Shown: piece after piece, positions 1-7,732 of the stretch
Numbering within the stretch: position 1 is the stretch's first letter
Layout of the letters: every line of letters begins with the position of its first letter
Assembly (NCBI GenBank): GCA_003456155.1
Contig: DMPC01000095.1
Location: 16,891-34,313, forward strand
Source of the DNA: Actinomycetota bacterium
GTDB taxonomy: Bacteria > Actinomycetota > Actinomycetes > S36-B12
Reading direction: 5' to 3'
DNA length: 17,423 bases
Notes under the pieces: generated by a model
The model's input: the letters and a program-made list of their open reading frames with translations, nothing else
Database searches by the model: none
What the model was told of the DNA's origin: nothing
Position numbers and translations under genes: made by a program

Positions 1-278
1 AGCACGGTGCCATGCAGGGCCCAGGGCTCGTACGTGATCGGCATGACGGCCTGCCCGTGCACGGTGTCCACGGCGTTGCCGCGAATTCGCCCCGCCCACG
101 GAGCCATCGCATACATCCCGTGCTCGACCGGATGCACACCGCGCCGATGCAGCAGTTCGATGCCGGCGACCTGCCAGGACACGGCCCTGCCACCGAGGCG
201 TGGATCGAGAGCGAGCCGCTGGCCGGCGACCTCGAGCGTGATCAGCTCAGCGGGGTCTGCGTCAGGACGCGGTGGCAT
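1..278 (-). CDS. aldose 1-epimerase (galactose mutarotase-like), N-terminal part, cut by window edge
   Basis: The protein would interconvert alpha and beta anomers of an aldose, here probably xylose or an oligosaccharide-derived sugar. Only the first 92 codons are in the window; the gene continues beyond position 1. Visible family features are a beta-rich start, the segment APWAGRIRG (residues 59-67), which matches the usual NPxxGR region of mutarotases, and WALHGT (about 86-91), whose His89 is in the position of the first active-site histidine. I chose the ATG at 276-278. It lies inside the end of the ROK regulator gene (17-nt overlap) with no clear Shine-Dalgarno, which suggests translational coupling. 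It is the last visible gene of the xylose operon, which fits a sugar mutarotase. The second active-site His and catalytic Glu lie outside the window, so sugar specificity cannot be judged. Confidence 0.8.
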   Translation of the reverse strand, partial: MPPRPDADPAELITLEVAGQRLALDPRLGGRAVSWQVAGIELLHRRGVHPVEHGMYAMAPWAGRIRGNAVDTVHGQAVMPITYEPWALHGTV

Positions 279-1479
279 GGACGGAGTCGGCGATGACGGC
301 CATCGGGTCGGCCAGCAGCCCCTCGAAGGCCGCCTCGGCCGCACCGAGAAGGGTGCTGTCCGCCTTGAGTGCCGGCACTTCGACGCGAGCCTGCTCACGC
401 GCGGCCGGCAGGGCGTGATGCACCTGCCGCAGAACGGTGGACGAGACAAGCGGGTAGAGCAGGCGCAGATGACCGCCGAGCACGATCACCTCGGGATTGA
501 ACAGGTTGACGAGGTTCGCGAGTCCGACTCCGAGCCACTCCCCTGCCTTGTCGATCGCCCCGCGAGCCGTGCGTGATCCTGCCGAGGCGGCGGCCAGCAC
601 GTCGGCGACTCCCGCCTCAGGATCGGTGATGCCCGCTGCCCGAACCAGGGCATCGAGTCCGATCTCCGTCTCCCAGCAGCCCCGGGCACCGCAGCGACAT
701 TCGGTGCCAACGGGGTTGACGACCATGTGGCCCACCTCGCCGCCGAAGCCACCGGCACCCAGCATCGGGCGGCCGTCGATGATGATCCCGCCACCGATGC
801 CGACCTCACCCGAGAGGTAGATGAGGTTGCGCTTGACGGCCCCCTGACCGCGAACGTGCTCAGCGAGGGCGCCAAGATCGGCGTCGTTGCTCACCGACAG
901 GTGGGGGACGAAGCCGTACTCCGACTCGAGTGCTGCGCGGAGCAGCGCGCCGAGGGGCACATCGGACCAGCCCAGGTTGGGAGCCAGTCGCACGAGTCCG
1001 TCGGCGTGATCGACGACACCGGGCACGCCGATGCCGACCCCGACCCAGGCAGCCCCCTCCGGCGCCCGGCGGAGGGACTGCTTGATCAGCGACATGACGT
1101 GCCGCACGGCCTGCTCAGGGGTGTAGTCACCACGCTTGTGTCGCTGCTCGCGCCGCCAGATCTCACCGCCCCCGAGACCCACCAGCGCCACGATCGTGCG
1201 TTCGACCTTCAGGTCGAAGGCGATCACCACGGCGGAGTTGCGCACCGGGGCGACCCTCAGCGATGGTCGCCCCACCTGGCCGGGCAGCCCCGCCGCCTCA
1301 GTGACGAGCCCGGCGTCGGCCAGTTCGGACACCAGTACGCCCACGGTGCTGCGATTCAAGCCACTGAAGGCAACGAGGTCGGAGCGCCGGGCGGAACCTC
1401 CCTCGTGCAGCCGCCGAAGCAGCCGCGCACGATTCAGCCGCCGCAGATCGTCCTGCGTCGAGGCCGTGCGGATGACCAT
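262..1479 (-). CDS. xylR: ROK-family transcriptional regulator, probable xylose repressor
   Basis: 405-residue sugar-responsive regulator of the ROK (repressor, ORF, kinase) family. A winged helix-turn-helix occupies about residues 14-72, ending in the typical GRPSLRVAP wing. A ROK sugar-kinase fold follows from about 82 to 400. Within it are GIGGGIIIDG (227-236), EVGH (248-251) and the zinc motif C261-x-C263-x4-C268 of ROK proteins. The phosphate-binding start reads AFDLKVERT rather than DxGGT, as in regulators that bind but do not phosphorylate sugar. ATG 1479 is preceded by AGGAG at a 10-nt spacing, and only 13 nt separate it from xylH. Being last but one in the operon, it is probably autoregulated through the operator at 6169-6195. 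Xylose as effector is inferred from the neighbours; the family and fold are clear. Confidence 0.9.
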   Translation of the reverse strand: MVIRTASTQDDLRRLNRARLLRRLHEGGSARRSDLVAFSGLNRSTVGVLVSELADAGLVTEAAGLPGQVGRPSLRVAPVRNSAVVIAFDLKVERTIVALVGLGGGEIWRREQRHKRGDYTPEQAVRHVMSLIKQSLRRAPEGAAWVGVGIGVPGVVDHADGLVRLAPNLGWSDVPLGALLRAALESEYGFVPHLSVSNDADLGALAEHVRGQGAVKRNLIYLSGEVGIGGGIIIDGRPMLGAGGFGGEVGHMVVNPVGTECRCGARGCWETEIGLDALVRAAGITDPEAGVADVLAAASAGSRTARGAIDKAGEWLGVGLANLVNLFNPEVIVLGGHLRLLYPLVSSTVLRQVHHALPAAREQARVEVPALKADSTLLGAAEAAFEGLLADPMAVIADSVHATAS

Positions 1480-1492
1480 GTCAGGACAGCTC

Positions 1493-2791
1493 CTAGCCGG
1501 CGCCTGAGCGTTTGCGCGAGATCGCGTCGACGCTCGCCGCCACCAGCAGCACCAGGCCCGTCACGACGAACTGGATGCCGGACTGCTGGGTGATGAGCGG
1601 AAGACCGTTGGCGATGACAGCGATGACAAGACCGCCGATGACGGCGTCCATGACCCTGCCCTTGCCGCCGAACAGGCTGGTGCCGCCGATGACGGCAGCG
1701 CCCACCGCGAACAGCAGCGTCTGCGCTCCACCCGTGGTGGGAGAGACGGAGTTGTCGCGCGATGCGAGCAGAACACCGGCCACCGCGGCGAGGGTCGAGC
1801 CGATCATGAAGCAGTAGATCCGGATCATCTTCACGTTGATGCCCGAGCGACGGGATGCCTCCGCATTGCCGCCAACGGCGTACACGTGACGACCGAAGGA
1901 CGTTCGGCTGAGGACGAAGGTCAGGCCGACGACGAGGACGATGACGACCAGCACAGCCCACGGGACGCCCTCGATGACCGGGATGCAGCCGACCGGGGCA
2001 TCGCCCGAGACCGGGCACGACTCCTTGCCGGGCCGGACGATCTGGCGCTGCTGGTTGAGCACGTACACCAGCACGCCCATCATGAGGGCGAGCGCGACCG
2101 ACTTCGCGACCCAGACCGACGTCGCGGTGGCTCGCAGTCCGGCGCGACGTCGACCGCTGATCGCGCGCCAGGAGACCAGCGCGTAACCGAGTACGACCAC
2201 CGCCCACATCACCCATCCGGCCCAGAGCGGCATGTTCTGGTTCATGATCGCCAGCAGTACGTCGCTGCGCAGGCGGATCGTGCCGCCCTCCCCGATGATG
2301 AGGAGCATGACGCCCTGCAGGGCGAGGAACATGGCGAGGGTGACGACGAAGGACGGAATCCCCAGCCGGGCCACCAGGGTTCCGATGAACAGGCCGATGA
2401 CCGTGCCGGTCAGCAGGCCGATGATGAGGGCAACCGGCCAGACCATCCCCCACGAGGACAGGGCGACAGCGAGTACCGCTGCCGAGGTTCCTGCCGTGAA
2501 TCCGGCCGACAGGTCGATCTCGCCGAGCAGGAGCACGAAGACCAGGCCCATGGCCAGCACGATGATGGCCGCCGACTGGTTCAGCAGGTTGGCGAAGTTG
2601 AAGAAGGAGAAGAACGTGTCGGGCTTGAGGGCCGTGAAGAGCAGGAAGAGCACGACCAGACCCAGCACGGCAGGAAGCGAGCCGACGTCGCCACCGCGCA
2701 CCCGGTTGAAGTAGTCGCCCACTGCCTGGCCGATGCCGTTGCGGTCACCCGCGGCGGCCACGTCGACGTCGGTGGTCTGGTGGTTGCTCAT
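1493..2791 (-). CDS. xylH: xylose ABC transporter permease
   Basis: 432-residue membrane permease of the ribose/xylose (BPD_transp_2) class; it probably works as a dimer with XylG and receives xylose from XylF. Hydrophobic segments include about residues 41-55, 74-90, 100-112, 117-140, 148-167, 191-206, 232-245, 278-294, 325-343, 358-373 and 384-420. Family landmarks are GEIDLS (90-95) and the cytoplasmic coupling loop GGNAEASRRSGI (307-318). An extracytoplasmic loop of about 30 residues near 247-277 carries two cysteines (259 and 269) that could form a disulfide. The ATG overlaps the xylG stop by 4 nt (ATGA), with a GGAGG upstream, so translation is coupled. The length suits the long XylH-type permeases rather than the shorter RbsC type (about 320). 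The xylose assignment rests on the adjacent xylA and xylF. Confidence 0.93.
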   Translation of the reverse strand: MSNHQTTDVDVAAAGDRNGIGQAVGDYFNRVRGGDVGSLPAVLGLVVLFLLFTALKPDTFFSFFNFANLLNQSAAIIVLAMGLVFVLLLGEIDLSAGFTAGTSAAVLAVALSSWGMVWPVALIIGLLTGTVIGLFIGTLVARLGIPSFVVTLAMFLALQGVMLLIIGEGGTIRLRSDVLLAIMNQNMPLWAGWVMWAVVVLGYALVSWRAISGRRRAGLRATATSVWVAKSVALALMMGVLVYVLNQQRQIVRPGKESCPVSGDAPVGCIPVIEGVPWAVLVVIVLVVGLTFVLSRTSFGRHVYAVGGNAEASRRSGINVKMIRIYCFMIGSTLAAVAGVLLASRDNSVSPTTGGAQTLLFAVGAAVIGGTSLFGGKGRVMDAVIGGLVIAVIANGLPLITQQSGIQFVVTGLVLLVAASVDAISRKRSGAG

Positions 2792-3576
2792 GCCGCACCT
2801 CCCACGATCGCGTCCTCGACCTGGATGCCGATCTCACCCGACCGACCCGTGGTGATGAGCTCGACGACACTGCTGTGGGTCACCTCGCTCACCTTCACCT
2901 GCGCAGCCATCTGGCCGAGGTAGAGGCAGGCGATGTTGTCGGCGACCTGGATGACGTCGTTCATGTTGTGCGAGATGAGGATGACGGCGAGCCCATTGTC
3001 GGCGAGGCGGCGCACCAGATTGAGTACCTGCTCGGTCTGGGCGACACCCAGCGCCGCCGTGGGTTCGTCCAGGATCACCATCTTGGAGTTCCAGAGGACG
3101 GCGCGGGCGATCGCGACCGTCTGGCGCTGACCACCCGAGAGGCTGGAGACCTGCTGGCGCACCGACTTCAGGGTGCGGACGGAGAGGCCCTTGAGGGTCT
3201 CGGTGGCCCGCTTCTCCATCTCGATCTCATTGAGCGTCGCGAACCGGGTCTCCTCGCGGCCGAGGAACATGTTGTGCACGACATCGAGGTTGTCGCAGAG
3301 GGCGAGGTCCTGGTACACGACCTCGATGCCCAGGGCGTTCGCCTGCTTGGGGTCGCTGACCGATGCCGGTCGCCCCTCGAAGAGGTACTCGCCGCTGTCG
3401 AAGGAGTAGATCCCCGCGATGCCCTTGATCAGGGTGCTCTTGCCCGCGCCGTTGTCGCCCACCAGGGCGGTCACCTGACCGGACCACACGGAGAGGTCGA
3501 CGTCGTGCAGGACGTGGACGGGGCCGAAACTCTTGTTGATGCCCTTGAGCTGGAGCAGGGGGGTATCAGGCGTCAT
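2788..3576 (-). CDS. xylG: xylose ABC transporter ATP-binding protein (single-domain form)
   Basis: 262-residue ABC ATPase that powers sugar import. Walker A is GDNGAGKST (40-48), the Q-loop Gln is at 89, the signature LSGGQ at 146-150, Walker B MVILDEP (166-172) and the switch His at 203. It has one nucleotide-binding domain, whereas E. coli XylG and RbsA carry two in about 500 residues. The single-domain form is known for other sugar importers and implies a homodimer. I chose the ATG at 3576, which has AAGG 7 nt upstream. The frame stays open to 3669, but that extension runs through the stem-loop at 3638-3672 and adds an unlike, Pro/Gln/Arg-rich leader. The gene is followed by xylH with a 4-nt overlap and preceded by a 130-nt gap with hairpins after xylF. 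Confidence 0.93.
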   Translation of the reverse strand: MTPDTPLLQLKGINKSFGPVHVLHDVDLSVWSGQVTALVGDNGAGKSTLIKGIAGIYSFDSGEYLFEGRPASVSDPKQANALGIEVVYQDLALCDNLDVVHNMFLGREETRFATLNEIEMEKRATETLKGLSVRTLKSVRQQVSSLSGGQRQTVAIARAVLWNSKMVILDEPTAALGVAQTEQVLNLVRRLADNGLAVILISHNMNDVIQVADNIACLYLGQMAAQVKVSEVTHSSVVELITTGRSGEIGIQVEDAIVGGAA

Positions 3577-3623
3577 GGACCAACCTTGTCGTAGCCGGCG
3601 CGACTGCGGGGGTGATTGGGGAA

Positions 3624-3698
3624 CGTTCTGCGGAACGCCGATGGGGGTGGGTCCTCGACCCACCCCCATCGGTGTCGTTCATCCCGGTCGATGACCGG
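3624..3698 (-). terminator. three tandem stem-loops between xylF and xylG (partial terminator or mRNA stabiliser)
   Basis: Read on the minus strand after the xylF stop, there is a 6-bp stem with a 3-nt loop (3684-3698), then a perfect 16-bp stem with a 3-nt loop (3638-3672), then a 5-bp stem with a 4-nt loop (3624-3637). No U-run follows the large stem, so it is not a textbook intrinsic terminator. Such a structure behind the binding-protein gene of an ABC operon usually protects the upstream mRNA from 3' decay and lowers expression of the downstream ATPase and permease, giving excess binding protein. That role is inferred. Confidence 0.75.
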
Positions 3699-3706
3699 TG
3701 GGGGTA

Positions 3707-4873
3707 CTACTGGATGCCGAACTCAGCGCACTTGGCCTTGAGCTCATCCGTGGTGCAGATCTTGTCGGCGGTGGTGAAGCCATCGTTGATGACGTCGATC
3801 ACCGTGTCGGCGTAGATCGGCTGCGGCTCGAGCAGCACGGACGGCACCTCGGTGCCGGCCTCGCTGTCGGTCGTGGTGCCCGTGGCGAGCGCATCAGCGG
3901 CCGCCGTGTCACCGTTCAGCAGCGCCACGGCCAGGGCGGCAGCAGCAGCGGCCTCCTTGGCAACGGCCTTGTAGACGGTCACGCACTGGGTGCCCATGAG
4001 CACGCGCTGCAGACCCTCATCGGTGGCGTCCTGGCCCGAGACCGGGATGGCGCCAGCCTGGCCGTTGCGATCGAGGACGGAGATGGCCGCGCCACCGAGT
4101 CCGTCGTTCGCCGCGGCAACGGCGACGAAGTCACCATTGGCGTCGGTGTACATCTGCTCGAAGATCGTGCCGGCCTTGGTGTTGTCCCAGTCCGGAACGG
4201 CCTGATCAGCAGCGACGGTGAAGCCCGCGCCCTCGAGAGCCGCCTGGTAGCCCTGCTTGAACAGCGTGGCGTTGTTGTCCGTCGGCGAGCCGTTGAGGAG
4301 GGCCACCGGGCCCTCGGTCACACCAGCGTCGCCGAGGCACTTGACGAGGCCCTCACCGATCGCGGTGCCGACAGCCACGTTGTCGAAGGACACGTAGTAC
4401 TGCGCGCCGCCACCGAGGGTGAGGCGGTCGTAGTCGATGACGGGCACGCCAGCGGCGGTCGCCTTGGCGATGACGGCCGAGCCGGTCTCGCTGTCGAGGT
4501 TGACGATGGCGAGCACGCCACAGCCGCCGGCGAGCATGCCGTCAGCGATGGTCTGGAACTTCGCCTTGTCGCCGTTCGCGTTCTGGATGTCGTACTCGAC
4601 ACCGGCAGCCTGGAAGGCCTGCTCGAGGAACGGACGGTCTGCGGTCTCCCAGCGAGCCGACGAGGCGGCGTCGGGAAGGATGACGCAGGCCTTGCCGCTG
4701 GCAGTCGCGGCTGCCTCCTCGGCGGGAGCCTCTTCAGCGGCAGCGGTCTCCTCGGCAACGGCCTCGGGGCTGGCCGCAGCGTCGGTCGACTCCTCAGAGG
4801 AGCTGCTGCACGCGGCAACGAGCAGTGAGGCGGCGGCGAGGCCGGCGACTGCTCCGATCAGTTTCTTGGACAT
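3707..4873 (-). CDS. xylF: xylose-binding lipoprotein of the ABC transporter
   Basis: 388-residue extracellular solute-binding protein of the periplasmic binding protein type 1 (XylF/RbsB) class. It has a lipoprotein signal peptide: KK at 3-4, a hydrophobic core, and the lipobox VAAC with lipid-anchored Cys22. Residues 23 to about 60 form a Ser/Ala/Glu-rich tether. The mature domain starts near 62 with CVILPDAASSARWE, followed by DIQNANGD, GVLAIVNLDS, GVPVIDYDR and FDNVAVGT, all XylF-like. The ATG at 4873 has AGGAAGGG upstream at about 10 nt. It lies 69 nt after the xylA stop with no recognisable promoter between, so it is probably cotranscribed with xylA. Specificity for xylose rather than another pentose is supported by the XylF-like sequence and the adjacent isomerase and kinase genes, but is not proven. 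Confidence 0.93.
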   Translation of the reverse strand: MSKKLIGAVAGLAAASLLVAACSSSSEESTDAAASPEAVAEETAAAEEAPAEEAAATASGKACVILPDAASSARWETADRPFLEQAFQAAGVEYDIQNANGDKAKFQTIADGMLAGGCGVLAIVNLDSETGSAVIAKATAAGVPVIDYDRLTLGGGAQYYVSFDNVAVGTAIGEGLVKCLGDAGVTEGPVALLNGSPTDNNATLFKQGYQAALEGAGFTVAADQAVPDWDNTKAGTIFEQMYTDANGDFVAVAAANDGLGGAAISVLDRNGQAGAIPVSGQDATDEGLQRVLMGTQCVTVYKAVAKEAAAAAALAVALLNGDTAAADALATGTTTDSEAGTEVPSVLLEPQPIYADTVIDVINDGFTTADKICTTDELKAKCAEFGIQ

Positions 4874-4942
4874 TCGGTACTGTCCCTTCCTCGCAGGCGG
4901 AGCTGCGTGTTCTGGTGGGTGGTTTCGTCGTCGTCCGGGGAA

Positions 4943-6109
4943 TCAGGCGATTCCGAGGATGTGATCGACGACGAGCTGGTCGAGCGCCTCGATGCCGTAC
5001 CCGCGCTGCGCGAGGGCCTCGACATCGAATTGCTCGGCCAGGAGTCCGGCCGCCGCCGCCGTGGAATACGGACCGACGGTCGGAGCCGCGAGGTCCGCCA
5101 CGCCCGTGTGGGCCATGGCCGCGACGACGCGGGGATCTGAGTCGAATTCGCGGGCCTTCTCCGCGAATGCGAGGTAGTTGCGGATGCAGCCGCGGGCGAA
5201 CTCCCACACCCCGGCGACATCCTCCGTGCGATAGGCGTGCGCGTCGAAGTGCTTGACGCCGGTGTAGCCGCTGTTGACCAGGAGCCGGACCAGGAAGAAG
5301 TGGTCCTTCAGGCCTTCGGAGCCGAACCGGAAGTCCTGGTCGAAGCGGCCGATCCGCTGATCGTTGAGATCGATGTGGAAGAGCTTGCCCTGCCAGATGG
5401 CCTGGGCCACTCCCTGGTAGAACGACAGCCCCGACATCGTCTCGTGCGCCACCTCGGGGTTGAGGCCGACCATCTCGCGGTGCTCGAGGGTCTCGATGAA
5501 GGCCAGTGCATGGCCGACAGTGGGGAGGAAGATGTCGCCACGGGGCTCGTTGGGCTTGGGCTCGATGGCGAAGCGGATGTCATAGCCCTTGTCCTTGACG
5601 TATCCGGCGAGGAAGTCCAGCGCCTCGGCGTACCGGGAGAGGGCATCGCGGGTGTCCTTCGACGCGGCCGACTCGACACCCTCCCTGCCGCCCCAGAACA
5701 CGTAGGTCGGCGCACCCAGCTCGGCTGCGACGTCGATGTTGCGCATGGACTTCTGGATCGCGTAGCGACGCACCTGCGGATCGTTCGAGGTGAAGGCGCC
5801 ATCCTTGAAGATCGGGTGGTAGAAGAGATTGGTCGTCGCCATGGTGCAGACCAGACCGGTCTCGTCGAGCGTCCGCTTGAAGGCATCCAGCTCGGCACGG
5901 CGCTGCGACTCCGGTGCCCCGAACGTCATCAGGTCGTCATCGTGGAAGCTCACGCCATAGACGCCGATATCGGCCAGGCCACGGAGCATGTCGTCAATCT
6001 CGATCTTGGGGCGAACGGCCTCGCCGAAGGGATCGCGGCCGCGGTTTCCGACCGTCCACAGGCCGAAGGAGAAGCGATCCTCCGGTCGTGCGACGAATTC
6101 CCTGCTCAT
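4943..6109 (-). CDS. xylA: xylose isomerase
   Basis: Interconverts D-xylose and D-xylulose in the cytoplasm using two divalent metal ions. Its 388 residues equal the Streptomyces (class I) enzyme length. Every key residue I could align from memory is present: H56, D59, F96, W139, E183, K185, E219, H222, D247, D257, D259 and D289. Two blocks differ from the Streptomyces enzyme: WTVGNRGRDPFG has Asn22 where Trp is usual, and after D289 the sequence is AHAYRTED instead of FKPPRTED. NPEVAHE also replaces NPEVGHE. I chose the ATG at 6109, with GGAGG about 11 nt upstream; starting at 6148 would add 13 unlike residues. It is the first gene after the operator at 6169-6195 and is followed 69 nt later by xylF. 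Confidence 0.96.
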   Translation of the reverse strand: MSREFVARPEDRFSFGLWTVGNRGRDPFGEAVRPKIEIDDMLRGLADIGVYGVSFHDDDLMTFGAPESQRRAELDAFKRTLDETGLVCTMATTNLFYHPIFKDGAFTSNDPQVRRYAIQKSMRNIDVAAELGAPTYVFWGGREGVESAASKDTRDALSRYAEALDFLAGYVKDKGYDIRFAIEPKPNEPRGDIFLPTVGHALAFIETLEHREMVGLNPEVAHETMSGLSFYQGVAQAIWQGKLFHIDLNDQRIGRFDQDFRFGSEGLKDHFFLVRLLVNSGYTGVKHFDAHAYRTEDVAGVWEFARGCIRNYLAFAEKAREFDSDPRVVAAMAHTGVADLAAPTVGPYSTAAAAGLLAEQFDVEALAQRGYGIEALDQLVVDHILGIA

Positions 6110-6168
6110 GCCCCGCGTCCCCTCCCGACGTGCATCGTCGTGCGCCACGCATCCAACCGCGCCGCGTC

Positions 6169-6195
6169 ACATATGTTGTGCGCGCCAACATATGT
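6169..6195. promoter_or_regulatory. 27-bp inverted repeat, probable XylR (ROK) operator of the xylA operon
   Basis: Perfect 10-bp arms, ACATATGTTG (6169-6178) and CAACATATGT (6186-6195), flank a 7-nt spacer. The arms are unusually A/T-rich for this genome, and each also contains the palindrome ACATATGT. The site is 60 nt upstream of the xylA start and covers the proposed -10 region. ROK regulators typically bind long inverted repeats, and the only regulator gene seen in the locus is of that family. I saw no second copy in the window. Confidence 0.8.
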
Positions 6196-6216
6196 CGGAA
6201 TCCACCGGGACGACAA
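6187..6216 (-). promoter_or_regulatory. probable xylA operon promoter overlapping the operator
   Basis: On the minus strand TTGTCG (6211-6216) and TATGTT (6187-6192) are separated by 18 nt, each matching the sigma-70-type consensus at four of six positions. The start would fall near 6180, giving a leader of about 70 nt before xylA. The -10 lies within the right arm of the inverted repeat, so a bound repressor would block polymerase. It is predicted by eye only. Confidence 0.45.
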
Positions 6217-6339
6217 GGCGAGATGGCCTCCATCCCATAACAATTTGGTCACGTGCTGTCCACGCGTCGCCTTCCGGGACTGCGGGAGGGCAGGAGGTGG
6301 CGTGAGCCGGCATCCTCCGGCGTGGTCCGGCCCGGTCGA

Positions 6340-7725
6340 TCAGTACAGCGAGGAGCGAGCGCGGGCGTAGGCATCGCGCACCGCAGCCACCGGGGTCGGC
6401 TCGTGGACGATCACCGCCCCCTCGCGCACGTCGTTCCAGGCCGGCGGCTCCGCACCACCCGAGAGGACCCACGCCGCCTGGCGGGCAGCACCATCCGCCA
6501 CGTACTCGCCCGCAGGAGGGACCACGACGGGCACGTCGAACATCGTCGCCGCCACAGCACCCACGGCCCGGTTGGCTGCAGCACCGCCGACCAGCAGCAC
6601 GCGGCGCGGCTGGACCCCCACCTCGACCAGCGCATCCACCGCATCGGCGAGGCCGCCGAGCATGCCCTCGACCGCGGCGCGCGCGAGGTTCTCCGGCGTC
6701 ATGTTGTCGCGGGTCAGCCCATGCAGGGAGCCGCGAGCCGTCGGCAGATTCGGGGTGCGCTCACCGTCGAGGTAGGGCAGCAGGGAGAGCCCGCCCGCAC
6801 CGGGCTCGGCGGCGAGGGCGAGCGAGCCAAGTTCGTCGAGGCCAACCCCCAGCATGGCCGCGGTCGCGGAGAGCACACGCGCCGCATTGAGCGTGCACAC
6901 GAGCGGCAGGAAGTGCCCCGAGGCGTCCGCGAAGCCCGCGACCAGCCCCCGCGGATCCCGGGCCGGCACGTCGGACACGGCGAAGGCGGTACCGGACGTG
7001 CCCAGCGAGACGACGACGTCTCCGGGGCCGGCGCCGAGGCCGAGCGCAGCGGCCATGTTGTCGCCGGTGCCCGGTCCCAACACGATCCCGGCGGAGGTCT
7101 CCCCGATCGCCGAGGCCGGGCCGAACACCTGCGGCAGGGCGGCATCGTGGCCGAGGGCGAGCGCCAGCAGATCACGGCGGTACTCCCCCGTGATCGGGGA
7201 CCAGTAGCCCGTGCCGGACGCCTCACCACGATCGGTCGCCGCGATCTCGGGGCGCCCCGCGAGGAGCCACGTGAGGTAGTCATGCGGCAGGAGGACGCGA
7301 GCAGTGCGCGCGGCATTCTCAGGCTCGCTGCGAGCCATCCACCGGACCTTCGACACCGTGAAGGCGGCGACCGGAACGCTGCCCACCGCGTCGGCCCAGG
7401 CCTGCGGACCGCCCAGCTCCGCCACGAGATCGTCGGCGTCGGACGCCGAGCGGGTGTCGTTCCACAGCAGGGCAGGGCGCACGACCTCGCCGTTCTCATC
7501 CAGCGCGACCATGCCGTGCTGCTGGCCACCGATGGCCAGCGCCTCGACATCGTCCAGCACTCCGTCCATCACCTGGGTGAGCGCCTGGACCCAAGCAGCG
7601 GGATCCACCTCGGTGCCGTCCGGATGCGGAGCACGCGCCTCGCGGACGAGTGCGCCGGAATCCGCGTCACGAACGACGATCTTCACGGACTGGGTGGAGG
7701 AGTCGACCCCTGCGACGAGTGCCAT
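6340..7725 (-). CDS. xylB: xylulokinase
   Basis: 461-residue FGGY-family sugar kinase that phosphorylates D-xylulose to xylulose 5-phosphate, feeding the pentose phosphate pathway. The N-terminal phosphate-binding motif is GVDSSTQSVK with Asp8. GQQHGMV (67-73) and WNDTRS (88-93) contact the substrate, and GTGDN (219-223) carries the likely catalytic base Asp222. SLGTSGT (240-246) and LVGGAAAN in the C-terminal half belong to the ATP-binding domain. The length is near the usual 480-500, slightly short. I chose the ATG at 7725 because the next in-frame start (7782) adds a basic, Gly-rich leader not seen in kinases, and because a -10-like TAGTTT lies 7 nt upstream, suggesting a leaderless transcript. 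It precedes xylA by 230 bp on the same strand. No copy of the 27-bp operator is seen at its own promoter. Confidence 0.94.
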   Translation of the reverse strand: MALVAGVDSSTQSVKIVVRDADSGALVREARAPHPDGTEVDPAAWVQALTQVMDGVLDDVEALAIGGQQHGMVALDENGEVVRPALLWNDTRSASDADDLVAELGGPQAWADAVGSVPVAAFTVSKVRWMARSEPENAARTARVLLPHDYLTWLLAGRPEIAATDRGEASGTGYWSPITGEYRRDLLALALGHDAALPQVFGPASAIGETSAGIVLGPGTGDNMAAALGLGAGPGDVVVSLGTSGTAFAVSDVPARDPRGLVAGFADASGHFLPLVCTLNAARVLSATAAMLGVGLDELGSLALAAEPGAGGLSLLPYLDGERTPNLPTARGSLHGLTRDNMTPENLARAAVEGMLGGLADAVDALVEVGVQPRRVLLVGGAAANRAVGAVAATMFDVPVVVPPAGEYVADGAARQAAWVLSGGAEPPAWNDVREGAVIVHEPTPVAAVRDAYARARSSLY

Positions 7726-7732
7726 GGAACGA

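Noticed and set aside
1434..2453. 339-codon minus-strand frame overlapping xylH in another frame
   Set aside because: Arg/His/Gly-rich alternative frame of xylH; no membrane segments or known motifs.
1886..2923. 345-codon plus-strand open frame opposite xylH/xylG
   Set aside because: Highly charged, low-complexity translation (Asp, Arg, Gln, His) mirroring two well-supported membrane and ATPase genes.
3577..3669. Longer xylG start at 3669
   Set aside because: The extra 31 residues would be coded by the 16-bp stem-loop and resemble no ABC ATPase N-terminus; ATG 3576 has its own AAGG site.
3698..4828. 376-codon plus-strand open frame opposite xylF
   Set aside because: Gly/Val/Arg/Asp-rich antisense of a lipoprotein gene with clear signal peptide; no homologous motif and no ribosome site.
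6110..6148. Longer xylA start at 6148
   Set aside because: Adds 13 residues beyond the usual Streptomyces-type N-terminus, and the ATG at 6109 has GGAGG upstream.
6110..6339. Possible small RNA or riboswitch between xylB and xylA
   Set aside because: Apart from the operator/promoter I see no extended pairing or known riboswitch core.
5237..6370. 377-codon plus-strand open frame opposite xylA
   Set aside because: Antisense of xylose isomerase, whose full set of active-site residues is on the minus strand.
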